The notes: generated by a model not told the origin, from the letters alone. A stretch of DNA of 64,000 nucleotides from Rhizobacter sp. AJA081-3 (GCF_017795745.1 NZ_CP059067.1:3038001-3102000), one strand, 5' to 3'; positions 8,341 through 18,405 are shown, counted from the stretch's first letter. A program made the numbers and translations.

Positions 8341-8970
8341 TCATCGCAGCACCTCGGTGACGAAGAAGACCGCTGCCTTGAACATGGCGAACACCACGCC
8401 AGACACGACGATGGCCGACACCGCTGCCATTCCGAGCCCGGCCAGGACCCACAGACCGTCCCTCCCCAGCACACCCAGCGCGAGCAAGCTGATGGCCAGC
8501 GCCGGCAGCATGTTGCCGAGCGGAACGGGCAGCACCAGCACGATTGCGAGCAGCAGGCACACCAGGCCGATCAGGTACTCCATGGGTGGCTGCGCCAGCC
8601 CCATCGCACGAGGGCGCAGCATGCGCTCGGCTCGTGCCAGCCAGGGGCCGATGCGTCGCACCAGTGCTGCGAAGTCGGCATGCGTCATCGTGCGCCGGGC
8701 GATCACCGCCGGGAGCCAAGGCCTTCGGCCGAACGCCAGTTGCGCGGCAAGGAAGACCAGGGGGGCACCCAGGACGGCCGACGTGCCGGGCGGCACGGGC
8801 AGCACGTTGGGCACCGCGAACACGAACAGCAGGGCCGCCAGCGCGCGATCGCCCAACGCCGCCAGCAGGTCGCCGATGGAGATTCGCTCGCGGCTGTCGT
8901 CTCGCGCCAATGCCTGAAGCAGCAACGACAGCGTGGCCTGGTAGTCTGGGAAACGAGTCGGGGCGGTCAT
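8341..8970 (-). CDS. ExoD-family membrane protein
   Basis: Integral membrane protein of 209 aa resembling ExoD, linked in rhizobia to exopolysaccharide synthesis. The soluble start ERISIGDLLAALGDRALAAL is the family signature, followed by hydrophobic stretches around residues 50-65, 135-155, 160-175 and 185-205, separated by a basic RRPWLPAVIARR segment. The start is at the ATG at 8970; upstream residues in frame are unlike the family. It stands alone with 130 bases to the next gene upstream. Function beyond the family name cannot be read from the context. Confidence 0.8.
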   Translation of the reverse strand: MTAPTRFPDYQATLSLLLQALARDDSRERISIGDLLAALGDRALAALLFVFAVPNVLPVPPGTSAVLGAPLVFLAAQLAFGRRPWLPAVIARRTMTHADFAALVRRIGPWLARAERMLRPRAMGLAQPPMEYLIGLVCLLLAIVLVLPVPLGNMLPALAISLLALGVLGRDGLWVLAGLGMAAVSAIVVSGVVFAMFKAAVFFVTEVLR

Positions 8971-9101
8971 GCGACGGCTACCACGGGGTTGCCGTGATGC
9001 ATTTCGAGGTGAGTCAGCAAAGAGACGGTGGCGCTCAGGCGCTCGCGGCGGACTGAGGATACCGGCCCGCAGCAGCGGGCGGCCGCTTCCAGCCTGCAGG
9101 C

Positions 9102-10646
9102 TCAGCCCGGTGGCTCGTCGGTCAGGCGAAGCTGCACGCACTGCGCGTGTTCGGCAAAGCGGCGCTGTTCGCACTGGGTCTTCATGCAGCGGTACAGCGC
9201 GAACTGCGTCCGGGGCGCACACGCGGCCTCCGGCGTGGTGGCAACTGCCGGCACGGCGGGCGCCGAGGGCAGCGGGCGAGGCAATGGCGCTTCGACGCGG
9301 GCACGCACGTCGCCCAGCGCGGAAGGCGGCGCAGTGGCCAGTTGCGGCTGCTGCACCGGCACAGGTTCCGGATCCGCCAGGGCCTTGATCGCGATCGGGC
9401 TGTCGCCGCGCTCGGGTGTTGCTTCAAGCACCTGTCCCGATGCAGGCGGGCTCCTCGGCGGCAACGGCGCCGCAGCCAGGTCGGCGGCGCTCGCCACTGA
9501 CCTGGTTTCGGCTTGGTCACCGTTGAGTTGATAGGCCGCCACCACCGCAAGCATGATCACGCCCAACCCGCCGGCCACGAGCTTGGGCCAGCGGCGGGCG
9601 CGGGGCGCCTGGAACCCTTCCTGTTCCCACGGCCGATCCGCGTGCATCGGCTCGAGCCATGCAGGCCGGGGCTCCAGCGTGCTCTCGTCGTCGATCGCAT
9701 CGTCCCCGAAGTCCGATGCCGCACGGCGGCTGACCGGCAGCGTCTGCACCGGGACCGCCGCCACGGTCGGGGCAGCGGCCAGCCACTGCCGGCGGAACAC
9801 GGCCACCGATGCGGGCCGCTTCTGGGTATCGCTGAGCAGCGCCCGCTCCAGCACGGCGACGAAACGACTGCCCTCATGCTCGCCCGATCGGCCGGCCAGC
9901 GGCTGCCAGTCCTGCGCGCTGCACGGCGCCTGCATGCAGAACCGCGCCACGGCAGCGAGCGAGTACAGGTCGGACCACGGCCCCGGCACCTGCCCGTTCG
10001 CGCCGTCGTCGAGTTCGGGGGGGCGAAAACCCGGTTCCGGCCACGCCGGGTGTTGCAGCATGCGCGGGCCGATGGTCTTTTGCACAGCGCCCGTGTCGAG
10101 CAGCATCGGCCGGCCATCGTCACGCATCAGGATCTGGCCGGGACGGACATTGCCGTGCACCCAGCCCGCGCCGTGCAGGCTCTCGAGGGCGTCGAGCAGC
10201 GGCACGATCAGGCTGTGCAGCCAGTCTTCGGTGGGCGGCTCGTCCATCGTCTCGCAGACCTCGGCCAGCGTTCGCCCCTCGACACGCGGCCACATTCGGA
10301 ACGCCGTGCCGCGGATCCGCCACAGCGAGGCGACACGCATGAGTGCCGGGTGCAGGGCACCGCCGAGCACCTGCGACTCCTGCACGAAAGCCTGCAAGCC
10401 TTCATCCCACAACGCTGCGTGTGCAGGTGAGAGGGGCGCCAGCAGGCCCGAGGCTTCACGCACCGACATGCCCGCCGGCGCGAACTCCTCGATCAGCACC
10501 TCGCCCCCGGACGAACTCGCGGTCGCCAGATACCGAATGCCGAAGGCATCTCGTGAGTGCTCGCCACGAAGCACGAAGCTGCCGACGGCCGCACCCACGG
10601 GCAAGGCCTGCGGAACGGCGTCGGTCAGTTGGGGCATCGGGATCAT
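9102..10646 (-). CDS. Membrane-anchored serine/threonine kinase-like protein, probably a pseudokinase
   Basis: Protein of 514 aa with a kinase-like domain (about residues 20-280), a linker, one transmembrane segment (GGLGVIMLAVVAAYQL, near 375) and a Pro/Ala-rich periplasmic part ending in a cysteine-containing segment (CMKTQCEQ...HAQC). The kinase part lacks key residues: the ATP-lysine position reads VLIEEFAP where relatives have (I/L)KE(Y/F), HRD is HGN in WVHGNVRPGQIL, and DFG is LLDTG. ATP transfer is therefore doubtful and a scaffold role seems more likely. It is transcribed divergently from the flavocytochrome gene at 10795. The start ATG at 10646 begins MIPMPQLTD; the open frame upstream overlaps the neighbouring gene. 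Confidence 0.75.
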   Translation of the reverse strand: MIPMPQLTDAVPQALPVGAAVGSFVLRGEHSRDAFGIRYLATASSSGGEVLIEEFAPAGMSVREASGLLAPLSPAHAALWDEGLQAFVQESQVLGGALHPALMRVASLWRIRGTAFRMWPRVEGRTLAEVCETMDEPPTEDWLHSLIVPLLDALESLHGAGWVHGNVRPGQILMRDDGRPMLLDTGAVQKTIGPRMLQHPAWPEPGFRPPELDDGANGQVPGPWSDLYSLAAVARFCMQAPCSAQDWQPLAGRSGEHEGSRFVAVLERALLSDTQKRPASVAVFRRQWLAAAPTVAAVPVQTLPVSRRAASDFGDDAIDDESTLEPRPAWLEPMHADRPWEQEGFQAPRARRWPKLVAGGLGVIMLAVVAAYQLNGDQAETRSVASAADLAAAPLPPRSPPASGQVLEATPERGDSPIAIKALADPEPVPVQQPQLATAPPSALGDVRARVEAPLPRPLPSAPAVPAVATTPEAACAPRTQFALYRCMKTQCEQRRFAEHAQCVQLRLTDEPPG

Positions 10647-10794
10647 GGGCACGACTTCTGAGGCTGCAAAGGGGCAAGTTAGGCCAGACCTTCGGCACGG
10701 TCGGTGCGCCACCCCACAGACCGCAATGACCCCTTCGCGCACATTGCCTTCGACCCCACGGCCGATCCGGCCGTCGCCCCCCTTGGAGCCGTTC

Positions 10795-12162
10795 ATGGAC
10801 AAGTACCCTTGGATGCCTGCCGGCGCAGGCCGCATCAGCCCCATCCAGTGGGCTCTGTCCGGCACGATCGCCGCGCTGCTGACGCTCTGGCTCGCGTCGA
10901 TGCCCTTCGCCGGTGTGGCGTTCGACGTGTTCGCGCTGCGGCCGCCCTCGTTGCAGGGCACCGGCACCTTGGCCCTGGGCCTGATGAGCGTGGCGATGGT
11001 GCTGGCCACCCGGCCGGTGGTCTTCGAGCCCTGGCTGGGCGGGCTCGACAAGATGTACCGCCTGCACAAGTGGCTGGGCATCTCGGCTGGCGTGATGGCG
11101 ATCAGCCACTGGCTGTGGGTGGAGGCGCCGAAGTGGGCCGTGGCGCTCGGCTGGCTCGTCCGCCCGCCCCGCGAGCGCGGCGCGCTGCCCGACAACCCGA
11201 TCCTGCAACAACTGCACGGCCTGCGCGGCGCGGCCGAAAGCGTGGGCGAGTGGGCCTTCTATGCGCTGATCGTGCTGATCGCCCTGGCCCTGCTGAAGCA
11301 GTTTCCCTACCGCCGCTTCTTCCAGACCCACCGCCTGCTGCCGGTGGTCTACCTGGTGCTGGTGTTCCACGCGGTGGTGCTGACCCAGGACAGCAGCTGG
11401 ACGCAAGCCGTGGGCATCGTGATGGCCTTGCTGATGGCCGCGGGAAGCATCGCGGCAGGGATGGTGCTGTTCGGCACCGTCGGCCGCAGCCGCCAGGCCG
11501 TCGGCGTGGTGGAGACGATCGGCACCCATGCCGGGCTCGACGTGCTCGAGGTCGCCGTGCAACTCAAGAGCCGCTGGGCAGGCCACGAGCCGGGGCAGTT
11601 CGCCTTCGTGCGCTTCGATGCGAGTGAAGGGGCGCACCCTTTCACCATCACCTCGCCCTGGTCGGGTGACGGCCGCATGAGCTTCCTCATCAAGGGACTG
11701 GGCGACTACACGAAGGCGCTGCCGGGCCTGCTGCATCCCGGCGACCTGCTGAGAGTCGAGGGCCCGTACGGCCAGTTCAAGTTCGAGGGCCGCAAGCCGC
11801 GGCAGATCTGGGTGGGCGGCGGGATCGGCATCACGCCCTTCATCGCGCGGCTGCAGCACCTGGCGAAGCTGCCCGACGGCAAGACGATCGACCTGTTCCA
11901 CACCACGGGCGATGTCGATGAGGCCGCCTTCGCCCGGCTTCGCGCGGCGGCGCGCGCAGCCCACGTTCGACTGCACCTCATGGTGGATGCGGTGGACGGC
12001 CGCCTGAGCGCAGATCGGCTGCGCTCCCTCGTTCCCGACTGGCGCGCGGCCGACATCTGGTTCTGCGGCCCCGCGGCGTTCGGCAGCACGCTGCGCCACG
12101 ACCTGGTCGCCACGGGCCTGAACGGCCGCGACTTCCACCAGGAACTCTTCAACATGCGATGA
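10795..12162 (+). CDS. Ferric-reductase-like transmembrane flavocytochrome
   Basis: Protein of 455 aa combining a ferric-reductase-like membrane domain with a ferredoxin-reductase-type FAD/NAD module. About six hydrophobic segments fill residues 15-230, with candidate haem histidines in YRLHKWLG, AISHWLW, QTHRLL and LVFHAVV. HPFTITSPWS near residue 283 binds FAD, GGGIGITPF near 342 the nucleotide, and WFCGPAAFG near 423 closes the fold. It would carry electrons from NAD(P)H across the membrane, perhaps to ferric iron. The chosen ATG has GGAG seven bases upstream; an in-frame ATG at 10726 is less likely. Confidence 0.85.
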   Translation: MDKYPWMPAGAGRISPIQWALSGTIAALLTLWLASMPFAGVAFDVFALRPPSLQGTGTLALGLMSVAMVLATRPVVFEPWLGGLDKMYRLHKWLGISAGVMAISHWLWVEAPKWAVALGWLVRPPRERGALPDNPILQQLHGLRGAAESVGEWAFYALIVLIALALLKQFPYRRFFQTHRLLPVVYLVLVFHAVVLTQDSSWTQAVGIVMALLMAAGSIAAGMVLFGTVGRSRQAVGVVETIGTHAGLDVLEVAVQLKSRWAGHEPGQFAFVRFDASEGAHPFTITSPWSGDGRMSFLIKGLGDYTKALPGLLHPGDLLRVEGPYGQFKFEGRKPRQIWVGGGIGITPFIARLQHLAKLPDGKTIDLFHTTGDVDEAAFARLRAAARAAHVRLHLMVDAVDGRLSADRLRSLVPDWRAADIWFCGPAAFGSTLRHDLVATGLNGRDFHQELFNMR

Positions 12163-12278
12163 ACGCGGCGCGTCAATGCCGGCTGGCGACCGCCCGGCTG
12201 GTAGACCAGGTCGGCGGCCAAGCGGGCTCGCGCACAGCGGCCCGGCACGACACGGCAGTGTGTGGGATCCTCGAGCCG

Positions 12279-12923
12279 ATGACATGCCTTCAAGGTTCGC
12301 TGAATCGTCTCGCTCGGTTCTTGAAAACGCTCTGCGCCTTTGCCCTGACCGCCATCGCCATGCCCAGCCTCGCCATCGAAGAGCCCGCGTACCAGGTCGT
12401 TCGCCGGCTCGAAGGCATCGAGGTGCGCGAATACGCGCCGTACACCGTGGCCGAGGTGCTCGTGGCCGGCCCGGCGAGCGAAGCCGGCAGCCAGGCCTTC
12501 CCGATCCTGGCCGGCTACATCTTCGGCAAGAACAAGGGGGAACGGAAGTTCGCCATGACGGCGCCGGTGACGCAGGCGGCGGTGCCCGTGAAGCTGGACA
12601 TGACGTCCCCCGTCACGCAGACGGCCGCGCCGGGCGGCTTCGTCGTGCAGTTCGTGCTGCCGCGGGGCGTGACGCCAGCCACCGCGCCCGAGCCGCTGGA
12701 CGCACGCGTGCTATTGCGCGAGGTGGCGGCGATCCGCGTGGCGGTGATCCGCTACTCGGGTCTGTGGTCGGCATCGAACGATGCCACCCACCTGGCGAAA
12801 CTGCAGGCCGCCTTGCGCGCGGCCGATCTGACGTGGTCGGGTGACGCGGTCTATGCCCGCTACAACCCGCCATTCACGCCCTGGTTCCTGCGCCGCAACG
12901 AGATCTGGCTGCAGTTGCCCTGA
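12279..12923 (+). CDS. SOUL haem-binding family protein, exported
   Basis: Protein of 214 aa of the SOUL/HEBP family with an N-terminal signal peptide (LCAFALTAIAMPSLA, cut near residue 32). The domain begins EEPAYQVVRRLEGIEVREY, the usual start of SOUL proteins, continues with FAMTAPVTQ and DMTSPVTQ, and ends with ARYNPPFTPWFLRRNEIWL. Eukaryotic relatives bind haem; the bacterial function is not established. The ATG at 12279 gives a plausible signal peptide, while an ATG at 12360 would remove it. The gene follows the flavocytochrome gene by 116 bases on the same strand. Confidence 0.85.
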   Translation: MTCLQGSLNRLARFLKTLCAFALTAIAMPSLAIEEPAYQVVRRLEGIEVREYAPYTVAEVLVAGPASEAGSQAFPILAGYIFGKNKGERKFAMTAPVTQAAVPVKLDMTSPVTQTAAPGGFVVQFVLPRGVTPATAPEPLDARVLLREVAAIRVAVIRYSGLWSASNDATHLAKLQAALRAADLTWSGDAVYARYNPPFTPWFLRRNEIWLQLP

Positions 12924-13059
12924 GCGCTCGCGCGCCGGGTGCGGCCGCTGGCGCCGGCCCACGGTGCGCCAGCGCACAGACGCTTCGGCCCGCGCCGCCG
13001 ATCGTGATGCTGCGGCGGGTGCCACCCTCGCTGGCGGCAACCCCTTTCGAGAGCCCGAC

Positions 13060-14031
13060 ATGGAGTTCAAGGACTACTACGCCACCCTGGGCGTCGCGCG
13101 CACGGCCACGCAGGACGAGATCAAGCGCGCCTACCGCAAGCTGGCCCGCAAGTACCACCCCGACGTGAGCAAGGAAGCCGATGCCGAGGCACGCTTCAAG
13201 GACGTGGCCGAAGCGCACGAGGCCCTGATCGACGCCGAACGCCGCGCCGCCTACGACGACATCGCGCAGCGCCATGCCAGCGGGCGCCCCTTCGAGCCGC
13301 CGCCCGGCTGGGACAGCGGCTTCGAGTTCAGTGGCCGCGGTCAGCAAGGCACCGCGGGCCGGCATGCCGATGGCGCTGATGCACGAGATTTCAGCGCCTT
13401 CTTCGAATCGCTGTTCGGGCGCGCGGGCAGCGAGGGGCTGCGGCGGCAGGCCGCCAGCGCGATGCAGGGGCAGGACCACCACGCCAAGGTGTCGATCGAT
13501 CTGATGGATGCCTGCCATGGCGCCCGGCGCACGATCTCCCTGCGCCGGCCGGTGGTCGATGCCGCGGGGCAGACCACGCTGCAGGAGCATCAGCTCGAGG
13601 TCGGCATCCCGAAGGGAGTGCGAGAAGGACAGCACCTGCGCCTGGCGGGCCAGGGCAGCCCGGGCCAGGGCGGCGCGCCGGCGGGCGACCTGTACCTGGA
13701 GATCCACGTGCTGCCGCATCCGCTGTTCCGGCTGGACGGGGGCGACCTGCATCTCGATCTGCCGGTCGCACCCTGGGAGGCGGCGCTCGGCGCCTCGGTC
13801 ACCGTGCCCACGCCCGACGGCGCGGTGGAGCTCAGCGTGCCCTCGTCGTCGACCGCCGGGCGCCGCTTGCGCCTGAAGGGCCGCGGCCTGCCCGGCGCAC
13901 CGCCGGGCGACCTCTACGCGGTGCTGTCGATCGCGCTGCCCCCGGCGCTCACCGAACCGCAGAAGCAGGCCTATGCCAGCTTCGCCGATGCCTTCCCCGG
14001 GTTCGACCCACGCACCGCACTGGAGGCTTGA
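13060..14031 (+). CDS. cbpA: DnaJ-class co-chaperone CbpA
   Basis: Protein of 323 aa. A J-domain fills residues 1-70 with the HPD motif in KYHPDVSKEA; a Gly/Phe-containing linker follows, then the two C-terminal beta domains (VGIPKGVREGQHLRLAGQG and RRLRLKGRGLPG). The zinc-finger of true DnaJ is absent, which identifies the CbpA type. It stimulates DnaK and may bind the nucleoid. The next gene, encoding the modulator CbpM, overlaps its stop codon by one base, the arrangement seen for cbpAM in E. coli. Confidence 0.93.
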   Translation: MEFKDYYATLGVARTATQDEIKRAYRKLARKYHPDVSKEADAEARFKDVAEAHEALIDAERRAAYDDIAQRHASGRPFEPPPGWDSGFEFSGRGQQGTAGRHADGADARDFSAFFESLFGRAGSEGLRRQAASAMQGQDHHAKVSIDLMDACHGARRTISLRRPVVDAAGQTTLQEHQLEVGIPKGVREGQHLRLAGQGSPGQGGAPAGDLYLEIHVLPHPLFRLDGGDLHLDLPVAPWEAALGASVTVPTPDGAVELSVPSSSTAGRRLRLKGRGLPGAPPGDLYAVLSIALPPALTEPQKQAYASFADAFPGFDPRTALEA

Positions 14032-14345
14032 TGGCCACGCATGCACCCGAAGTCCGCACGGCGCACGGCGTCGTCGTCGAAGAGCAGATCGTCTTCACCC
14101 TGAGCGCGCTGTGCCGCGCCAGCGGCGCGCAGGCCGAGCAGGTGCAGGCCCTGATCGACGAAGGCCTGCTGCAGCCGACCGGCCAGCGCCCGGAAGACTG
14201 GCAGTTCAGCGGCAGCGCCTTGCGGAGCACGCGCACGGCGCTGAGGCTGTCCCGCGATCTCGAACTGGGCGTGTCGGGCGCGGCCCTGGTGATGGACCTG
14301 TTGAGCGAGATCGAACGGTTGCGCGCGCGGCTGCGATGCCGTTGA
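14031..14345 (+). CDS. cbpM: Chaperone modulator CbpM
   Basis: Protein of 104 aa with a MerR-like fold, which binds the CbpA J-domain and blocks its DnaK and DNA interactions. The segment FTLSALCRASGAQAEQVQAL and EGLLQPTG is the helix-turn-helix-like part typical of CbpM. The ATG shares its A with the cbpA stop codon, so the two proteins are probably made in fixed ratio. Confidence 0.88.
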   Translation: MATHAPEVRTAHGVVVEEQIVFTLSALCRASGAQAEQVQALIDEGLLQPTGQRPEDWQFSGSALRSTRTALRLSRDLELGVSGAALVMDLLSEIERLRARLRCR

Positions 14346-14462
14346 TCCGCGAGGCACGCGTGCGCTGTCGAACAGACGCACCGCGTGGATGACCCTACAA
14401 GCGTGGTGACGCGGCGCCCGTCATTGATGCGCCGCTTTCATTCACACCTGAGGAACCGCATC

Positions 14463-15149
14463 ATGAAGAAGCATCTTTCCAGCCTCGCGCTGGCCACCTC
14501 GGCTTTCGCGGCGACGCTGTGCGTCACGCCCATCGCCTCGGCCCAGATCGCCGGCGGCACCACCACCGTCGAGGCCAGCATCACCGAGTCCACTCAGATC
14601 GCCATGGGCTGGAGCGTCAAGAAGACCTTGCTGGGCAAGACGATCTACAACGACGCCGGCCAGAAGGTCGGCAAGGTGGACGACCTGATCATCTCGCCCG
14701 ACAAGAACGTCTCGTACGTGATCGTCGGCGCGGGCGGCTTCATCGGCATCGGCCGGCACGACGTGGCCATCCCGGTGTCGCGTATTCAGAACCAGGCGGG
14801 CGAGCTGGTGATGGCCGGCGCGACCAAGGAGATGATCAAGGCCCTGCCCGAGTTCGCCTACGCGAACGACACCGCCCGGCGCGACCAGTTCGTCGCCGCG
14901 GCCGACAAGGACATCGCCAAGGGCAAGGCGAAGGTCGCCGACCTCGAGAAGAAGGCCGGCGCCGCCGCCACCGAAGCCAAGGCCAGGATCGACCTGCAGA
15001 TCAGCGCGCTCCAGGTGGACGTGAAGTCGGCCGAGGCCAAGCTCGACGAGATGAAGCAGGCCACGGCGACGCGCTGGAAGGAGTTCGAAGCCGGCGTCAG
15101 CGCGGCCACCGCCCGCCTGCGCAAGTCGATCGACACCGCCACCGGCTGA
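14463..15149 (+). CDS. Exported PRC-barrel domain protein
   Basis: Protein of 228 aa with a clear signal peptide (MKKHLSSLALATSAF..., cut after IASAQ). A PRC-barrel lies around residues 50-120 (GKTIYNDAGQKVGKVDDLII), followed by a long Ala/Lys/Glu-rich helix (about 140-215) that should form a coiled coil. PRC-barrels are small beta-barrels often tied to envelope stress or RNA metabolism. The gene follows cbpM and precedes a DUF1269 gene whose product also ends in a long coiled coil, suggesting a shared stress-related function. The real substrate or partner is unknown. Confidence 0.78.
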   Translation: MKKHLSSLALATSAFAATLCVTPIASAQIAGGTTTVEASITESTQIAMGWSVKKTLLGKTIYNDAGQKVGKVDDLIISPDKNVSYVIVGAGGFIGIGRHDVAIPVSRIQNQAGELVMAGATKEMIKALPEFAYANDTARRDQFVAAADKDIAKGKAKVADLEKKAGAAATEAKARIDLQISALQVDVKSAEAKLDEMKQATATRWKEFEAGVSAATARLRKSIDTATG

Positions 15150-15201
15150 TCGCGCCGGACACCGCCTTCACCAACATCAACGCATCTCGAATGGAACTCT
15201 C

Positions 15202-16002
15202 ATGAACAAGATCCTGGTCGCCATCTTCGACACCGAAACGGCCGCAGGCGCCGGCCTCCAGGCGCTTCGCGCCTTGCACGATGCGGGTGACATCACGCTG
15301 TACGCCACCGGCGTGATGGCCAAGGACGCGCAGGGCGTGATCACCGTCAAGAAGTCCATGGACCCGGGCCCGCTGGGTGCCGTCACCGGCCTGGCGGTCG
15401 GCAGCATGATCGGCCTGATCGGCGGACCGATGGGCCTGGCCGTCGGTGCCGTGACGGGCACGGTGGCGGGTGCCGTGCGCGACTTCTGGGTCGCCGGTGT
15501 GGGGCTGGACTTCATCGAGGAAGCTCAGTCCCGCGTGCTGCCCGGCAAGGTCGCGCTGGTGGCCGAGATCGAGGAGGAGTGGGTCATCCCCGTCGATTCG
15601 GCGCTCGAGGCCGTGGGCGGCCAGGTGTTCCGCCGCTCGCGCTCGGAACTCGCCGAGGCCCAGTTCGACCACGACATCGTCACGGTCAAGGCGGAGATCC
15701 GCGAACTCGAGTCCGAGGCCTCCCACGCCAGCGGCGCTGCCAAGACCCGGCTGCAGGCCCAGCTCGACGCGGCGAAGGCCCGCCTGGACACGGCCATGCA
15801 GCGGGCCCGGCAACGGGTCGAGACCCTCAAGCAGGAAGCCGATGCCAAGGCCGAATCGCTCAAGCTGCAACTGGCCCAGGCCCAGGCCAGCGCCAAGGCG
15901 AGGATCGAGGATCGTGTCAAGCGGGTGAAGAACGCCTACCACGCCCGGGGCGCCAAGCTGGCCCAGGCCTGGAGCCTGACCAAGGAAGCCTTGGCCGCCT
16001 GA
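15202..16002 (+). CDS. DUF1269 domain protein with C-terminal coiled coil
   Basis: Protein of 266 aa. The N-terminal domain (KILVAIFDTETAAGAGLQAL) and the glycine-rich hydrophobic hairpin around residues 55-95 (GLAVGSMIGLIGGPMGLAVG) match DUF1269 proteins. Residues 165-245 form a highly charged Ala/Glu/Lys/Arg helix, expected to be a coiled coil. There is no signal peptide; the hydrophobic hairpin may insert in a membrane. It lies 52 bases after the PRC-barrel gene on the same strand and may be co-transcribed with it. Function unknown. Confidence 0.75.
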   Translation: MNKILVAIFDTETAAGAGLQALRALHDAGDITLYATGVMAKDAQGVITVKKSMDPGPLGAVTGLAVGSMIGLIGGPMGLAVGAVTGTVAGAVRDFWVAGVGLDFIEEAQSRVLPGKVALVAEIEEEWVIPVDSALEAVGGQVFRRSRSELAEAQFDHDIVTVKAEIRELESEASHASGAAKTRLQAQLDAAKARLDTAMQRARQRVETLKQEADAKAESLKLQLAQAQASAKARIEDRVKRVKNAYHARGAKLAQAWSLTKEALAA

Positions 16003-16138
16003 GCCAGCGCAGGCTTGTCCACAGCGGCAGTGGAGAAGCCTGTGCACAACTGGTGGAATCAGCGCGGAGCCCCTTGTGGGGCCTCGCGCTGCGACGGTTC
16101 GCTCGTTTGGGCAGCAGCCCGGGCATCTCGACCGGGGC

Positions 16139-16954
<816 letters not shown>

Positions 16955-17173
16955 GGCCGTGCGCCGGCCCTCCATCACCTCGGCCGCCGAGTGAGAACCG
17001 ACGGTTTCCTTGTCGTTCAATCTGTGCTCCCGCAGTGGCCCGATTGTGGAACAGCGCACGAGCACGGCACACCCCGCGTTCGCAGCACAGGTGTTACTGT
17101 CATGGGCCCTTGCCCGGGCGCGACAATGCGGCCACCATCGCTGTCACTCGCAGAAGCTTCACCGCCCTTGCCC

Positions 17174-17791
17174 ATGCTCAAGCTACCGACCCTGCTCGCC
17201 AGCGCCTTGTTCGCCACCGTGGCGCTGCCCGTGAGCGCTGCACCCGCCGACACTGCCAAGGCCACCGACCGTTGCGAGACGGAGGTCAGCGAGACGATTC
17301 GCCGCATGCGGGGCCGCGATGCGAAGGAAGTGCAGTTCCTCGCCGCCAAGCGCGTGGCGCTGCCCAGCGGCGACGACGAGACGGCCATCAAGGGCGAAGG
17401 CCGCTACAAGGGCACCGCCGGCAGCGTGAGCTTCACTTACAGCTGTGCCTACAACGCGGCGTCGGACGCCACCTCCGGCGTGGTCTTCCGCGATGCCGGC
17501 GCGACGCGCGCGGCGCCCGAGAAGGCTTTCGAGCCCGACCTCACCAACGTGTCGCCCGAGGCTTGCGAGGCCGCCGCGGCCGGTGCGCTGAAACGCCAGC
17601 ATCCGCGCGTGGGCCGCATCAACTTCGGCGCCGATTCACGGCGCATGCAGCCGGGCACGAACGGCCGCGTCGAGCTCGTCGGCAAGGGCTCGGTGGAGCG
17701 CGCGCCGGGCATGAACCTGATCCCGTTCAGCTACCGCTGCCAGGTCGAGCCGCGCAGCGGCAAGGTGGTCGACATCTCGACCACCGAGTAA
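17174..17791 (+). CDS. Exported protein with two tandem cysteine-containing repeats
   Basis: Protein of 205 aa, unrecognised, with a signal peptide (LLASALFATVALPVSA, cut near residue 22). The mature part appears duplicated: both halves begin with CE followed by an Ala-rich helix, then a polar strand with a glycine pair, and end with an aromatic motif, FTYSCAYN in the first and FSYRCQVE in the second. Each unit therefore has two cysteines that could form a disulfide in the periplasm. The start is the first ATG giving a signal peptide. It ends directly against the convergent thioredoxin-like gene. Confidence 0.7.
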   Translation: MLKLPTLLASALFATVALPVSAAPADTAKATDRCETEVSETIRRMRGRDAKEVQFLAAKRVALPSGDDETAIKGEGRYKGTAGSVSFTYSCAYNAASDATSGVVFRDAGATRAAPEKAFEPDLTNVSPEACEAAAAGALKRQHPRVGRINFGADSRRMQPGTNGRVELVGKGSVERAPGMNLIPFSYRCQVEPRSGKVVDISTTE

Positions 17792-18292
17792 TCAGGGCAG
17801 CAGTTCGGCCACCGCATCCCAGGCCTCGGCGGGAATGCGCCCTTCGAAGCGAGCGCGTTCGATGCCCTGCGCGTCGAGCACGACCGTGAACGGCAGCCGA
17901 TTCGGACGCCGGCTCAGCGAATCAACGAAGCCGGCGTCGCCGGCCCACAAGCTGGGCGGGTTGAGCGCCGGGTCCTGCGTGGACTTCCAGGCCTTGTCGT
18001 AGGCCAGCAGGTCGTCGCGGCGCCGGTCCTCGCTGATCAGCACCAGTTCGAAAGGCTTGCTTCGCCAGCCCTGGGCGTTGGCGCGTAGCTCGGCCATCTT
18101 GGAGCGGCACACCGCGCAGTCGGTGCTCCAGTAGAAGAGCATGAGCACCTTGCCACGCTGCGCCTCGCTGCTGAAGGGCTGTCCGGCCAGGGTGCTGCCG
18201 CTCAGCTTGAAAGGCGCGCCCTCCGCCTGGGCGAACACGGCGAAGAGGCTCAACAGCGCCAGCGCCGCGGCGCGCTTCCAGATTCCGACCAC
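17792..18292 (-). CDS. Exported thioredoxin-like protein (TlpA/AhpC-TSA type)
   Basis: Protein of 166 aa with a signal peptide (ALALLSLFAVFAQA) and a thioredoxin fold of the TlpA/ResA or peroxiredoxin-like group. FYWSTDCAVCRSKM near residue 57 holds a CAVC active site, and PFTVVLDAQGIERARFEG is the conserved cis-proline segment and following strand. It is probably a periplasmic thiol-disulfide oxidoreductase. Its stop codon abuts the stop of the convergent gene with no spacer. Its substrate is not indicated by neighbours. Confidence 0.82.
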   Translation of the reverse strand: MVGIWKRAAALALLSLFAVFAQAEGAPFKLSGSTLAGQPFSSEAQRGKVLMLFYWSTDCAVCRSKMAELRANAQGWRSKPFELVLISEDRRRDDLLAYDKAWKSTQDPALNPPSLWAGDAGFVDSLSRRPNRLPFTVVLDAQGIERARFEGRIPAEAWDAVAELLP

Positions 18293-18405
18293 TTGGCACT
18301 CCTGCGTGGGACCGTCCCACCGCGCTCGGTCGGCCGACGGCGCGCCGCCTTACCGGTCACCACGCTGCACGTGAGCTTGTGCGCAGGATTCGCCGCCGCC
18401 GCGGA

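Noticed and set aside
16015-16049. Two DnaA-box-like 9-mers in opposite orientation (TTGTCCACA and TGTGCACAA)
   Set aside because: Each has a mismatch to TTATNCACA, there is no AT-rich unwinding region, and dnaA, dnaN or parAB are absent, so an origin is not supported.
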